Shown: positions 18,260-27,224 of the stretch, piece after piece
Layout: each line of letters begins with the position of its first letter
Position numbering within the stretch: position 1 is the first letter of the stretch
Assembly (NCBI GenBank): GCA_036946415.1
Contig: JAQIJD010000009.1
Span: 44,905-108,904, forward strand
Reading direction: 5' to 3'
DNA: 64,000 nt
Source: Sphingomonas_Q fennica_A
Lineage (GTDB): Bacteria > Pseudomonadota > Alphaproteobacteria > Sphingomonadales > Sphingomonadaceae
Translations under genes and position numbers: made by a program
Notes under the pieces: model-generated
The model's database searches: none
What the model saw: only the letters and a program-made list of their open reading frames with translations
What the model was told of the DNA's origin: nothing

Positions 18260-20089
18260 ATGACCAGCGTAGCTTCCGTTCTCGCGACCCTCGCCGCCGC
18301 GGGCCTCTTGGCCGCCGCGCCGGCGATCGGGCAAACCGCGCCCGCCGCCGCCCCGACGGCGGCCGAAGCGGATGCCTTCGTCGCCCGCGTCGAGGCGGAG
18401 GGAACGGCCACCGCCCCCTTCGCCGCGCGCGTCCAGTGGATCAACGCCACGCACATCACCGACGATACCGATGCGGTGGCAGCCCAGGTCCGCGCCGATC
18501 AGACCCGCCGCCGCGTCGGCTGGGCGAAGGAGGCGGCGCGCTACGATGCCGTCCCCGGCCTGTCGGCGGAAACGAAGCGCAAGCTCGGCATGCTGCGCCA
18601 GTCGATCACCCTGCCCGCCCCGGAGACGCCGGGCGCGGCGGATCGGCTGGCGGCGCTGTCGACCGGCCTGTCGTCCGCTTATGGCAAGGGCCGCGGCACG
18701 CTGGCCGGCCAGCCGATCAACGGATCGGACATCGAAGCGGCGATGGGTACCGAGCGCGATCCCGCGAAGCTGGAGGAGATGTGGACCAGCTGGCACGATG
18801 CCGTCGGCCGGCCGATGAAGGGCGATTATGCCGAGCTGGTCTCGATCGCCAATCAGGGCGCGCGCGATCTGGGCTTCGCCGATGCCGGGGCGATGTGGCG
18901 CAGCGGTTACGACATGCCGCCGGCCGAATTCGCGGCGCTGGTCGATCGGCTGTGGGCGCAGGTCCGCCCGCTCTACGTCCAGCTCCATTGCTACACGCGC
19001 GGCAAGCTCGCCGAGCGTTATGGCGATGGCGTGCAGAAGGCGTCCGGGCCGATCCGCGCCGATCTGCTCGGCAATATGTGGGCGCAGGAATGGGGCAATA
19101 TCTACGATGTCGTGGCGCCGCCCGGCACCGGATCAATCGGCTTCGACACGGGCGAGCTGCTCGTCGCCAAGGGCTATGATCCGGTCCGCATGGTCCGCAC
19201 CGGCGAGGGCTTCTATTCCTCGCTCGGCTTCAAGCCGTTGCCCGAAACGTTCTGGCAGCGCTCGCAGATCGTGAAACCGCGCGACCGCGAGGTCATCTGC
19301 CATGCCTCTGCCTGGGACATCGATGCCAGGGACGACATCCGCATCAAGATGTGCACGAAGGTGAACGGCGACGATTTCGTCACCATCCATCACGAGCTGG
19401 GCCACAATTACTATCAGCGCGCCTACCAGAACCAGAGCTTCCTCCATCGCGGCGGCGCCAATGACGGGTTCCACGAGGCGATCGGCGATTTCGTGGCGCT
19501 GTCGATCACGCCCGACTATCTGGTGAAGATCGGCCTGCTGCCCGCCGCGCAGGTGCCCGCGGCGGACAAGGACATCGGCCTGCTGTTGCGGCAGGCGATG
19601 GACAAGGTCGCCTTCCTGCCCTTCGGCCTGCTCATCGACAAATGGCGCTGGGGGGTGTTCGACGGGTCGATCCCGCCCGCCCGCTATCAGGCGGCGTGGG
19701 ACAAGCTGCGCCTCGACTATCAGGGCGTCGCCCCGCCCGTGGCGCGGGCCACGGATGCGTTCGATCCCGGCGCAAAATATCACGTCCCCGCCAGCACGCC
19801 CTATATGCGCTACTTCCTGGCCCGCATCCTCCAGTTCCAATTCTACAAGGCGGCGTGCGATCAGGCGGGGTGGAAGGGGCCGCTCCATCGCTGCTCCTTC
19901 TATGGCGACAAGGCGGTCGGCGCGAAGCTGAACGCGATGCTGGAGATGGGCCAGTCCAGGCCGTGGCCGGAGGCGCTGGCCGCCTTCACCGGCAGCCGGC
20001 AGATGGATGGGGCGGCGCTGCTCGCCTATTTCAAGCCGCTCGACGCGTGGCTGAAGCAGCAGAACAAGGGCCGGCAATGCGGCTGGTGA
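18260..20089 (+). CDS. M2-family metallopeptidase (ACE-like dipeptidyl carboxypeptidase)
   Basis: A 609-residue exported peptidase. The signal peptide (about 1-24) ends PAIGQ-T. The zinc site HHELGHNYY (HExxH) is at about residue 377 and the third ligand, Glu, lies in HEAIGDF about 25 residues later; together these define gluzincins of family M2, which includes angiotensin-converting enzyme. It should remove dipeptides from peptide C-termini in the periplasm. The ATG at 18260 is preferred over the in-frame ATG at 18239 because GGGGA lies about 8 nt before it and it begins the signal peptide. Confidence 0.9.
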   Translation: MTSVASVLATLAAAGLLAAAPAIGQTAPAAAPTAAEADAFVARVEAEGTATAPFAARVQWINATHITDDTDAVAAQVRADQTRRRVGWAKEAARYDAVPGLSAETKRKLGMLRQSITLPAPETPGAADRLAALSTGLSSAYGKGRGTLAGQPINGSDIEAAMGTERDPAKLEEMWTSWHDAVGRPMKGDYAELVSIANQGARDLGFADAGAMWRSGYDMPPAEFAALVDRLWAQVRPLYVQLHCYTRGKLAERYGDGVQKASGPIRADLLGNMWAQEWGNIYDVVAPPGTGSIGFDTGELLVAKGYDPVRMVRTGEGFYSSLGFKPLPETFWQRSQIVKPRDREVICHASAWDIDARDDIRIKMCTKVNGDDFVTIHHELGHNYYQRAYQNQSFLHRGGANDGFHEAIGDFVALSITPDYLVKIGLLPAAQVPAADKDIGLLLRQAMDKVAFLPFGLLIDKWRWGVFDGSIPPARYQAAWDKLRLDYQGVAPPVARATDAFDPGAKYHVPASTPYMRYFLARILQFQFYKAACDQAGWKGPLHRCSFYGDKAVGAKLNAMLEMGQSRPWPEALAAFTGSRQMDGAALLAYFKPLDAWLKQQNKGRQCGW

Positions 20090-20092
20090 GGG

Positions 20093-20512
20093 CTACAGGC
20101 GGCTGAGGGTGGCCGGATCCGGCCCGTCGAAGAAGGCGGCGAGTGCGGCGGCGAACGGCTCGCCCGTGCCACCCGCTTCGGCGAAGAGCGTCAGCGAGGA
20201 TCGCAGCTTCATCGCATCGACCGGGCCCAGCACCGCCTCCGCCCCGTGCGCGCTATACGGCATGAGCGCCGCCACCGCCTCGCGCAGCCGCGCGCCGAGG
20301 ATCGGGTGGGCGAGATAGGCGCGCGCCTCGTCGATCGATCCGATCGCATAGGCCCGCGCCATCGCGCTGGTGCCCAGGCCCGCGATCTGGGGAAAGACGA
20401 ACCACATCCAGTGGCTGCGCTTGGCACCGGCGCGCAGCTCGGCCAGCGCCTGCGGCCACACGCCTTCCTGCGCGGCGACGAAGCGGGAGAGATCGTGATC
20501 GTCCGCCGTCAT
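20093..20512 (-). CDS. DUF1810 family protein
   Basis: A 139-residue soluble protein with the DUF1810 pattern: FVAAQEGVWPQALAELRAG, SHWMWFVFPQIAGLG, and HPILGARLRE. The family is widespread in bacteria and also called calpastatin-like, but has no proven function. Its ATG directly abuts the stop codon of an unknown gene upstream, so the two are likely cotranscribed. Confidence 0.85.
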   Translation of the reverse strand: MTADDHDLSRFVAAQEGVWPQALAELRAGAKRSHWMWFVFPQIAGLGTSAMARAYAIGSIDEARAYLAHPILGARLREAVAALMPYSAHGAEAVLGPVDAMKLRSSLTLFAEAGGTGEPFAAALAAFFDGPDPATLSRL

Positions 20513-20887
20513 CTATCGCTCCGCCCACCAGTCGAACGCCTGTGCCTGCAATTCGCCGACCAGCGCCGCCGCCGCCGGGCCGGTCCACGGCGCGTCATGT
20601 CCGAGGGCGAAGGTGCGGCCGCCGGCCCACCAGCCCTGCCCCGGCAGCCGATCCGATTCGCGCACCACCAGCACCGCCAGTTCCGGCTCGCCCGCCGCCC
20701 GGCCGGCCTCGTCGATCGCATCGAGCGTGCGGCACAACGCGCGCATCTTGGGCCGCGAGAAGCGGTGGCCGAGCGCCGCCAGCGCCTCGGAATAGCTGAG
20801 CGCCCGGCCCTCGCGCGCCGCCGCGATCAGCAGGCCGCGCACCCGCGGCACATCGGCGATGCTTCCTGCCCCGTCCGCCTCGTCCAT
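20513..20887 (-). CDS. conserved hypothetical protein
   Basis: A 124-residue soluble protein I cannot place in a family. It contains RGLLIAAAREGRALSYSEAL, a helical segment like those in small winged-helix proteins, and LAVLVVRESDRLPGQGWW near the C-terminus. The start at 20887 is chosen for a weak AGGA about 9 nt upstream; longer forms (20923 ATG, 20956 TTG) are possible. The next gene, DUF1810, begins with no gap, so the pair may work together. Confidence 0.55.
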   Translation of the reverse strand: MDEADGAGSIADVPRVRGLLIAAAREGRALSYSEALAALGHRFSRPKMRALCRTLDAIDEAGRAAGEPELAVLVVRESDRLPGQGWWAGGRTFALGHDAPWTGPAAAALVGELQAQAFDWWAER

Positions 20888-20964
20888 CGCGCCATCCTGC
20901 CACAGCGGCGCGGCCGGAGCCATGGCGGCGGGGCGGCGTTCTTGCCTCGCGGCCAAGGAGACCG

Positions 20965-21576
20965 ATGATGCTCGAACATGTGCCCCACTGGCTGGGCGGG
21001 ATGCTGCGCAATGCGCGGGCCGGGGCGGCCAAGCTGGCGATCGTCACGCTCGCGAACGAGGCGCCGACGCTCGCCCTGTCCAGCCCCGCCTTCGCCGATG
21101 GCGGACGCCTGCCCGATCGCTTCACCGCGGACGGCGAAGGCGTCTCGCCGCCGCTGCGCTGGGGGCCGCCGCCGCCCGGCACGGCCACGCTGGCGCTGCT
21201 CGTCGAGGATGCCGACGCGCCGACGCCGCAGCCGCTGGTGCACGCCATCGTCTGGCATCTGCCGCCCGAAGCGGGGGCGCTGGCGGAAGGCGCGATCGTG
21301 GCGGACGGGGCCGGCAGCGCCGAGGGGGATATCGGTCGCAACAGCTATCTGCGCGAAGGCTGGCTGCCGCCCGATCCGCCGACCGGCCATGGCGAGCATC
21401 GCTACGTCTTCCAGCTCTTCGCGCTGTCGGCCGGCGCCGACCCCGGCGAGACGCCGGGGCGCGCGGCACTTATCGCGGCGATGGAAGGGCGCGTGCTGGC
21501 CGCGGGCCTGCTCGTCGGCACCTATTCGCGCGGGGAGGAGGCGCCGGTCGGCCCGGTCGGCGCGGCGATCGCCTGA
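20965..21576 (+). CDS. YbhB/YbcL family PEBP-like protein
   Basis: A 203-residue protein of the phosphatidylethanolamine-binding / Raf kinase inhibitor-like family. The ligand-pocket motifs are DGEGVSPPLRW, LVEDADAP and HAIVWHLP, with GEHRYVFQLFAL later. In bacteria the role is unclear. AAGGAG (20955-20960) precedes the ATG by 4 nt; the next ATG three bases on is equally possible. The stop codon overlaps the start of the DUF72 gene (TGATG). Confidence 0.85.
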   Translation: MMLEHVPHWLGGMLRNARAGAAKLAIVTLANEAPTLALSSPAFADGGRLPDRFTADGEGVSPPLRWGPPPPGTATLALLVEDADAPTPQPLVHAIVWHLPPEAGALAEGAIVADGAGSAEGDIGRNSYLREGWLPPDPPTGHGEHRYVFQLFALSAGADPGETPGRAALIAAMEGRVLAAGLLVGTYSRGEEAPVGPVGAAIA

Positions 21577-22376
21577 TGGCGGCGGGGCGCATCCATGTCG
21601 GCATCGGCGGCTGGGCCTATGCGCCGTGGCGCGGCACTTTCTATCCGGAGGGGCTGCGGCAGGCGGACGAGCTGGCCTATGTCGCCGCCCGCCTGACCGC
21701 GACCGAGGTCAACGCCACCTTCTACGGCCGCCAGAAGCCCGAGACGTTCGAGAAATGGGCGAAAGCGGTGCCCGACGGCTTCCGCTTCGCGCTCAAGGCC
21801 TCTCGCTATTGCACCAACCGCCGGGTGCTGGCGGAGGCGGGCGAATCGATCGGCCGCTTCCTCGATCAGGGGCTGGTGCGGCTGGAGGACCGGCTGGGGC
21901 CGATCCTGTGGCAATTGGCCGACAGCAAGGCCTTCGACGCGGAGGACATCGCCCGCTTCCTCGGCCTGCTGCCGCCCAGCCATGACGGCGTGCCGCTGGC
22001 CCATGCGATCGAGCCGCGCCACCAAAGCTTTAGCGATCCGCACTTCATAGACCTCGCGCGCGATCATGGCGTGGCGATCGTCGTCGCCGATCATGCCAGC
22101 CGCCCGCAGATCGCGGATGTGACCGCCGGCTTCGTCTACGCGCGGTTGCAGGCCGCCTCCGAAGACGAACCCGACGGCTACGCGCCGCGCGCGCTCGATC
22201 GCTGGGCCAGGATCGCGCGCGAATGGTCGGAAGGCGGCCAGCCGGACGGCCTTGCGGTCGCCGCGCCCGCAGCACCTGCGCCGCGCGGGTCGCGCGACGT
22301 GTTCGTGTTCATGATCAACGGCGCCAAGGTGCGCGCGCCCGCTGCGGCGCAGGCGCTGATCGGGCGGCTGGGCTGA
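21576..22376 (+). CDS. DUF72 domain protein
   Basis: A 266-residue TIM-barrel protein of the DUF72 family, starting with the typical VGIGGWAYAPWRGTFYPEG. Family features TATEVNATFYGRQ, FALKASRYCTN and LGPILWQLAD are present. Function is unknown; YecE of E. coli is a member. The start was taken at the ATG overlapping the stop of the PEBP gene. Confidence 0.9.
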   Translation: MAAGRIHVGIGGWAYAPWRGTFYPEGLRQADELAYVAARLTATEVNATFYGRQKPETFEKWAKAVPDGFRFALKASRYCTNRRVLAEAGESIGRFLDQGLVRLEDRLGPILWQLADSKAFDAEDIARFLGLLPPSHDGVPLAHAIEPRHQSFSDPHFIDLARDHGVAIVVADHASRPQIADVTAGFVYARLQAASEDEPDGYAPRALDRWARIAREWSEGGQPDGLAVAAPAAPAPRGSRDVFVFMINGAKVRAPAAAQALIGRLG

Positions 22377-22464
22377 CGGGAAACGGGGCCGGGCTGCGTG
22401 ACGGCCCGGCCCAGTATCGGTTGCGGACGGGGTCCGCGCCCGGCCTAGGGAAACCGGGATGTTG

Positions 22465-22481
22465 TCTATCTACTAGATAGA
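22465..22481. promoter_or_regulatory. AT-rich inverted repeat, possible operator
   Basis: TCTATCT-ACT-AGATAGA is a perfect 7-3-7 inverted repeat in an otherwise GC-rich gap (22377-22540) between two convergent genes. It resembles sites bound by dimeric regulators such as TetR proteins. The rest of this gap holds nothing I recognise, and the site is not in front of either gene, so its role is uncertain. Confidence 0.3.
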
Positions 22482-22540
22482 GAGATGCGCGCCAATCAGC
22501 ATCGCTTGGTCGCGCCGAAGCCCAGCTTCATGCCATGTCG

Positions 22541-22939
22541 TCAGCGCAGCTTCACGTTGGTCGCCTTGCGCGCAACATATCCCGCCAGCAACGGCAGCAC
22601 CACCGCACATAGCGCCATCCATGTCGGGTGGGGGTAAAGGATGCTGAGCAACAGGCCGTAGAGCACCACCAGCCCCGCCACCACCCAGCCCATATAGCCC
22701 TGGCCGGTGGCGATGTTGGTCGTGCCGGCCCCCGCCAGCGCGCCGAGGAACCAGCCGATCACCAGCGTCGCCTTCGCGCGCAGCGGCACCTGCGACAGCG
22801 GATCGGCGAACTCGCCGGGGCCGGCCAGCGCCGCGACCGCGAACGAGCCCGGATAGAAGAGATGGGCGACGCCCGTCATCAGCCAGATGACGATCACGGC
22901 GACCAGCGCCCCCAGCAATATGGCAAGAACGGCGCGCAT
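22541..22939 (-). CDS. small integral membrane protein
   Basis: A 132-residue protein with four hydrophobic segments (about 1-28, 62-82, 88-108, 112-126) and short loops. No known family was recognised. The start is the ATG preceded by GGGGGG, a plausible ribosome-binding site; an upstream extension lacks one. It diverges from the Atm1-type transporter gene. Confidence 0.6.
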   Translation of the reverse strand: MRAVLAILLGALVAVIVIWLMTGVAHLFYPGSFAVAALAGPGEFADPLSQVPLRAKATLVIGWFLGALAGAGTTNIATGQGYMGWVVAGLVVLYGLLLSILYPHPTWMALCAVVLPLLAGYVARKATNVKLR

Positions 22940-23063
22940 GATCCCCCCTTTCCCATCCCCCTGACAGTTCAGCATAAGCGCACGGCGGGTGCCAGGGCAA
23001 CGTTCGTAGTAAATCGCATCCCGCCATGCTGGCGCGGGGGCGCGGCCCCCCTATGTTGGGGGC

Positions 23064-24881
23064 ATGCCTCCCATGACCCCGGCCGAGGGGCCGGTCCCCG
23101 GCTTCGCCACGCTGCGCCGCTTCCTCCCCTATCTCTGGCCCGCCGATCAGCCGGCGCTGCGCCTGCGGATCGTGATCGCGCTGGCGCTGGTCGTCGTCTC
23201 CAAGCTCGTCCAGGTGTGGGGTGCCCCGTTCGCGCTGCAAGGCGTGGTCGACGGGATGGCCGGCGGCGACCGGGGCGCGGCGACGCTGATCGCGGCGCTG
23301 GCGGTGGGCTATGCCGCCGCGCGCTTCGGATCGGTGTTGTTCGACAATCTGCGCAACGCCGTGTTCGAGCGCGTCGGCCAGGATGCCACGCGCCGCCTCG
23401 CCTCGTCGGTGTTCCGTCACCTCCACGATCTGTCGCTGCGCTTCCACCTAGAACGGCGGACCGGCGCCGTGACGAAGGTGGTCGAGCGCGGCACCAAAAG
23501 CATCGACACGATGCTCTACTTCCTGCTCTTCAACATCGCCCCGACCGTGCTCGAGCTGGCGCTGGTCCTCCAGATCTTCTGGACGCGCTTCGGCTTCTGG
23601 CTGGTCGGGTCGACGCTGGTGATGGTGGCGGCCTATATCGTCTTCACCCGCATCGTCACCGACCTGCGCAACGCGCTGCGCATCCGGATGAACGATCTCG
23701 ACACCGGTGCGGTGGCCCATGCGGTCGATTCGCTGCTTAATTTCGAGACGGTCAAATATTTCGGGGCGGAAGCGCGCGAATCCGAACGCTACGACCGCGC
23801 CGTCGCGGCCTACACGCGCGCCGCCGTGAAGAACGAGACGTCGCTCGCGTGGCTCAACATCGGCCAGTCGGCGATCACCAACGTGATGATGGGCCTCGCC
23901 ATGGGGCTGGTGGTGATGGGCTGGGCGGCGGGGCGCTTCTCGCCGGGTGACGTCGTCCTCGTCAGCACGCTGCTGGCCCAGCTGTTCCGCCCGCTCGACC
24001 TGCTCGGCATGGTCTATCGCACGATCCGGCAGGGGATGATCGACATGGGGGCGATGTTCGGCCTGATCGACACGCCGGCGGAAGTGACCGACGTGCCCGA
24101 TGCCCCGGACCTGCGCGTCGACGGCGGCGCCGTCCGGTTCGAGGCGGTCCGCTTCGCTTATGACGCGGAGCGGCCGATCCTGCGCGGTCTGGACATCGCC
24201 GTGCCGCCGGGGCGCACGCTGGCCGTGGTCGGTGCGTCCGGTGCCGGCAAATCCACCCTCGCCCGCCTCCTGTTCCGCTTCTACAATCCGACCGGTGGTC
24301 GCATCTTGATCGACGGGCAGGACATCGGCCGCGTCACCCAGGCCTCGCTTCGCGCCGCGATCGGCATCGTTCCGCAGGATACGGTGCTGTTCAACGACAC
24401 CATCGGATACAATATCGGCTATGGCCGCGCCGGCGCCACGCAGGCGGACATCGAGGCGGCAGCGCGCGGCGCCGCGATCCACGACTTCATCCTGTCGTTG
24501 CCGGAAGGCTATGCGTCGCGTGTCGGCGAACGCGGCCTCAAATTATCGGGCGGCGAGAAGCAGCGCGTCGCGATCGCCCGCACATTGCTCAAGAACCCGC
24601 CGGTGCTGATCCTGGACGAAGCGACGAGCGCGCTCGATAGCCGCACCGAGGCGGATATCCAGGCGACGCTGGAGGCGGTGTCGGCGCGGCGGACGACGAT
24701 CGTCATCGCCCACCGTCTGTCGACCGTCGTCAACGCGCACGAGATCGTGGTGATGGATCGGGGCCGGATCGTCGAGCGGGGAACGCATGGCGAATTGCTC
24801 GGCGCGAACGGCCTTTATGCCGAGATGTGGAAGCGGCAGGCCAGCGAACGTGCCGACCAGGACGAGGCGCTTATGGCGTAA
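23064..24881 (+). CDS. Atm1/HMT1-type ABC exporter (permease plus ATPase)
   Basis: A 605-residue half-transporter. The membrane domain (about 1-320) has six helices and the ABCB7/ATM1-family signatures TRRLASSVFRHLHDLSLRFHLERRTG and NAVDSLLNFETVKYF, shown here only as family-typical text around RFHLERRTG and LNFETVKYF. The ATPase domain has Walker A GASGAGKST (about 393), signature LSGGEKQR (about 495) and Walker B VLILDEATSALD. Bacterial relatives export glutathione complexes or heavy-metal thiol conjugates. A homodimer is expected in the inner membrane. Confidence 0.9.
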   Translation: MPPMTPAEGPVPGFATLRRFLPYLWPADQPALRLRIVIALALVVVSKLVQVWGAPFALQGVVDGMAGGDRGAATLIAALAVGYAAARFGSVLFDNLRNAVFERVGQDATRRLASSVFRHLHDLSLRFHLERRTGAVTKVVERGTKSIDTMLYFLLFNIAPTVLELALVLQIFWTRFGFWLVGSTLVMVAAYIVFTRIVTDLRNALRIRMNDLDTGAVAHAVDSLLNFETVKYFGAEARESERYDRAVAAYTRAAVKNETSLAWLNIGQSAITNVMMGLAMGLVVMGWAAGRFSPGDVVLVSTLLAQLFRPLDLLGMVYRTIRQGMIDMGAMFGLIDTPAEVTDVPDAPDLRVDGGAVRFEAVRFAYDAERPILRGLDIAVPPGRTLAVVGASGAGKSTLARLLFRFYNPTGGRILIDGQDIGRVTQASLRAAIGIVPQDTVLFNDTIGYNIGYGRAGATQADIEAAARGAAIHDFILSLPEGYASRVGERGLKLSGGEKQRVAIARTLLKNPPVLILDEATSALDSRTEADIQATLEAVSARRTTIVIAHRLSTVVNAHEIVVMDRGRIVERGTHGELLGANGLYAEMWKRQASERADQDEALMA

Positions 24882-24928
24882 ACCGGAAACGGATCAGTGA
24901 TGCTTACGCTGCAAACGATGTTTACGCC
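24875..24928. promoter_or_regulatory. inverted GGCGTAAAC / GTTTACGCC pair near the tetR start
   Basis: GGCGTAAAC (24875-24883) and GTTTACGCC (24920-24928) are exact reverse complements 36 bp apart, flanking the gap between the ABC exporter and the TetR gene. TTTACG-type half-sites are common in TetR operators. The first copy overlaps the exporter stop codon, so chance cannot be excluded. Confidence 0.3.
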
Positions 24929-24953
24929 GCCAGCAGACGATGTAAGCAACGCC

Positions 24954-25442
24954 ATGGCCACCGACCTTCGCGCCCGCCTCCTCGATGCCGCCATCGCCCT
25001 GATGGACGAAGGCACGGACCCGACGCTCCGTGCGGTCGCGCGCCGGGCCGGCGTGTCGCCCATGGCACCCTACCGTCATTTCGCGGATCGCGCAGCCCTT
25101 ATCGATGCGACCGCGACCTCGGGCCTCTACATGCTGAAGGCGGATCTGCGCGGATCGGCCGCGACAGACCTGTCCGGACGGCTCTCGGGCATCGTGCGTT
25201 TCGCCGTGAACCGACCGGCGGTGGCCCGTCTGATCTGCGAGACACCGGCAGGCCGCGACGGACTGGCCGACCTGCTTACACCGTCAGCCGGGGCGGCGGC
25301 TGGACGCACGACGGCACTGGCGCTGGCGATCGGCTTCATTCGATTGACGCTCGCGGGGAATGGTGCGGCCGCCGCCGCAGCAGCAGCAGCGATGGGGGCT
25401 GGGCAGGTGCGCCGCGATGCGGCAGGGGGCGACGATGCGTGA
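24954..25442 (+). CDS. TetR-family transcriptional regulator
   Basis: A 162-residue regulator. The N-terminal DNA-binding domain reads ARLLDAAIALMDEG, TLRAVARRAGVSPMAPYRHF, which is the TetR helix-turn-helix with the conserved YRHF end. The rest is a helical ligand-binding domain ending in an Ala-rich tail. The ATG at 24954 directly precedes the first helix; 24900 is an in-frame alternative. The bases between (24875-24928) contain an inverted repeat that may be its own operator. recQ starts 8 nt before this gene ends, so they are coupled. Confidence 0.8.
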   Translation: MATDLRARLLDAAIALMDEGTDPTLRAVARRAGVSPMAPYRHFADRAALIDATATSGLYMLKADLRGSAATDLSGRLSGIVRFAVNRPAVARLICETPAGRDGLADLLTPSAGAAAGRTTALALAIGFIRLTLAGNGAAAAAAAAAMGAGQVRRDAAGGDDA

Positions 25443-27204
25443 TCCTGCCACCGTCCTCCGCGCGACCTTCGGCTATCAGAATTTCCGCGGCCGCCAGCAG
25501 GACGTGATCGATCGGGTGATGGCCGGCCGCCATACGCTGGCGGTGATGCCGACGGGCGCCGGAAAGTCGCTGACCTACCAGATCCCCGCATTGTGCCGGC
25601 CGGGCACGGGTCTCGTCCTGTCGCCGCTGATCGCGCTGATGCACGATCAGGTCCGCTCCGCCACTGCCGCGGGGCTGCGCGCCGCGACGCTCACCTCCGC
25701 CGACGACGAGGCCGACCGGGCGGAGACGCTGCGCCGGTTCCGCGCCGGCGACCTCGATCTCCTCTATGCCGCGCCCGAGCGGGCGACGTCGGAAGGCTTC
25801 CGGCGCCTGCTGTCCGCCCAGCCGCTCAGCCTCATCGCGATCGACGAGGCGCATTGCGTATCCGAATGGGGCCACGATTTCCGCCCGGATTACCGCCTGT
25901 TGCGTGGCCTGCTCGATGCCTTTCCGGACGTACCGCGCCTCGCGCTGACCGCGACGGCCGACACCGCCACACGGCGGGACATATTGGGCCAGCTGGGCAT
26001 CGACGAGGACGGGCTGATCCTCGCCGGCTTCGACCGGCCCAACATCCGGTACGCCATCGCCCCGCGGGATGGCCTGCCCCGCCAGCTCGCCGCCTTCATC
26101 GCCGACAATCCCGGCCCCGGCATCGTCTATGCGCAGAGCCGCGACGCGACCGAGCGGCTGGCGGCCGACATCGCCCGCACCACCGGCCGCCCGACGCGGG
26201 CCTATCATGCCGGGCTGGACGCGCGGGTCCGCGCCGCCAACCAGGCGGCCTTCGTCGCCTCCGAGGATATGGTGATCGTCGCCACGATCGCCTTCGGGAT
26301 GGGCATCGACAAGCCCGACGTGCGCTTCGTGGCGCATGCCGGCCTGCCCAAGTCGATCGAGGCTTATTATCAGGAGACGGGCCGTGCGGGGCGCGATGGC
26401 GATCCGGCGCGGGCGATGCTGTTCTGGGGCGCGGAGGATTTCGCGCGCGCCCGCCGGCGCATCGATTACGAGATGGAGGAGGAGCGGAAGGGCGGCGAGC
26501 GCCAGCGGCTGAACGCGATGGCGACGCTGGTCGAGGCGCCTATCTGCCGCCGTGCGATCCTCCTCCGCCACTTCGGCGAGACGCCGGCCGAGACATGCGG
26601 CAATTGCGACAATTGCCTGTCGCCGCCCGACAGCCTCGACGCGACCGAGGTGGCGCGCAAGCTGCTGTCCGCCGCCTTCCGCACCGAGATGCGCTTCGGC
26701 GTCGGCCATCTGGCGGACGTGCTGGCCGGCCGGGGCACGGACAAGGTGCTGGCGCAGGGCCACCACCGCCTGTCCGTGTTCGGCATCGCCGGCGAAGCCG
26801 AGTTGAAGCTGGTCCGCCCGGTCGCGCGGGCGCTGCTGGCGCGCGATGCGTTGCGCGCGGACGAGCATGGCGGCCTTTCCTTCGGCCCCGCCGCCCGCGC
26901 GATCCTGAAGGGCGAGGCGGCGGTGCCGATCGTCCAGCCCCCCACCCGTCGCCGGCGCGAGCGGGCCGGCGCACAGGACTGGCCGGACGATCCGCTGTTC
27001 GACGCGCTGCGCGCCGTCCGCCGCGATCTGGCCAAGGAGCAGGGCGTGCCGCCCTATGTGATCTTCCACGACGCGACGCTGCGTGAGATGTCCGCCCGCC
27101 GGCCGCGCACGCTGACCGAACTCGGGCAGGTGGGCGGCGTCGGCGAGCGCAAGCTTGCCGCCTACGGCCGCGCCTTTCTCGACGCGTTGCAGGCGAACGG
27201 CTAG
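25435..27204 (+). CDS. recQ: RecQ-family ATP-dependent DNA helicase
   Basis: A 589-residue helicase. Motif I is PTGAGKS (about 44), motif II IDEAHC (about 137), then SEWGHDFRPDY, and motif VI QETGRAGRDG. The RecQ zinc-binding domain has four cysteines (CRRAILL, then CGNCDNC), followed by a winged helix and a C-terminal HRDC domain (about 515-589). It unwinds DNA 3' to 5' in recombination repair. The ATG at 25435 has AGGGGG 6-8 nt before it and overlaps the TetR gene by 8 nt; the upstream extension is a Gln-rich read-through. Confidence 0.95.
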   Translation: MRDPATVLRATFGYQNFRGRQQDVIDRVMAGRHTLAVMPTGAGKSLTYQIPALCRPGTGLVLSPLIALMHDQVRSATAAGLRAATLTSADDEADRAETLRRFRAGDLDLLYAAPERATSEGFRRLLSAQPLSLIAIDEAHCVSEWGHDFRPDYRLLRGLLDAFPDVPRLALTATADTATRRDILGQLGIDEDGLILAGFDRPNIRYAIAPRDGLPRQLAAFIADNPGPGIVYAQSRDATERLAADIARTTGRPTRAYHAGLDARVRAANQAAFVASEDMVIVATIAFGMGIDKPDVRFVAHAGLPKSIEAYYQETGRAGRDGDPARAMLFWGAEDFARARRRIDYEMEEERKGGERQRLNAMATLVEAPICRRAILLRHFGETPAETCGNCDNCLSPPDSLDATEVARKLLSAAFRTEMRFGVGHLADVLAGRGTDKVLAQGHHRLSVFGIAGEAELKLVRPVARALLARDALRADEHGGLSFGPAARAILKGEAAVPIVQPPTRRRRERAGAQDWPDDPLFDALRAVRRDLAKEQGVPPYVIFHDATLREMSARRPRTLTELGQVGGVGERKLAAYGRAFLDALQANG

Positions 27205-27224
27205 ACCGCTCCGCCAAAGGAGAG

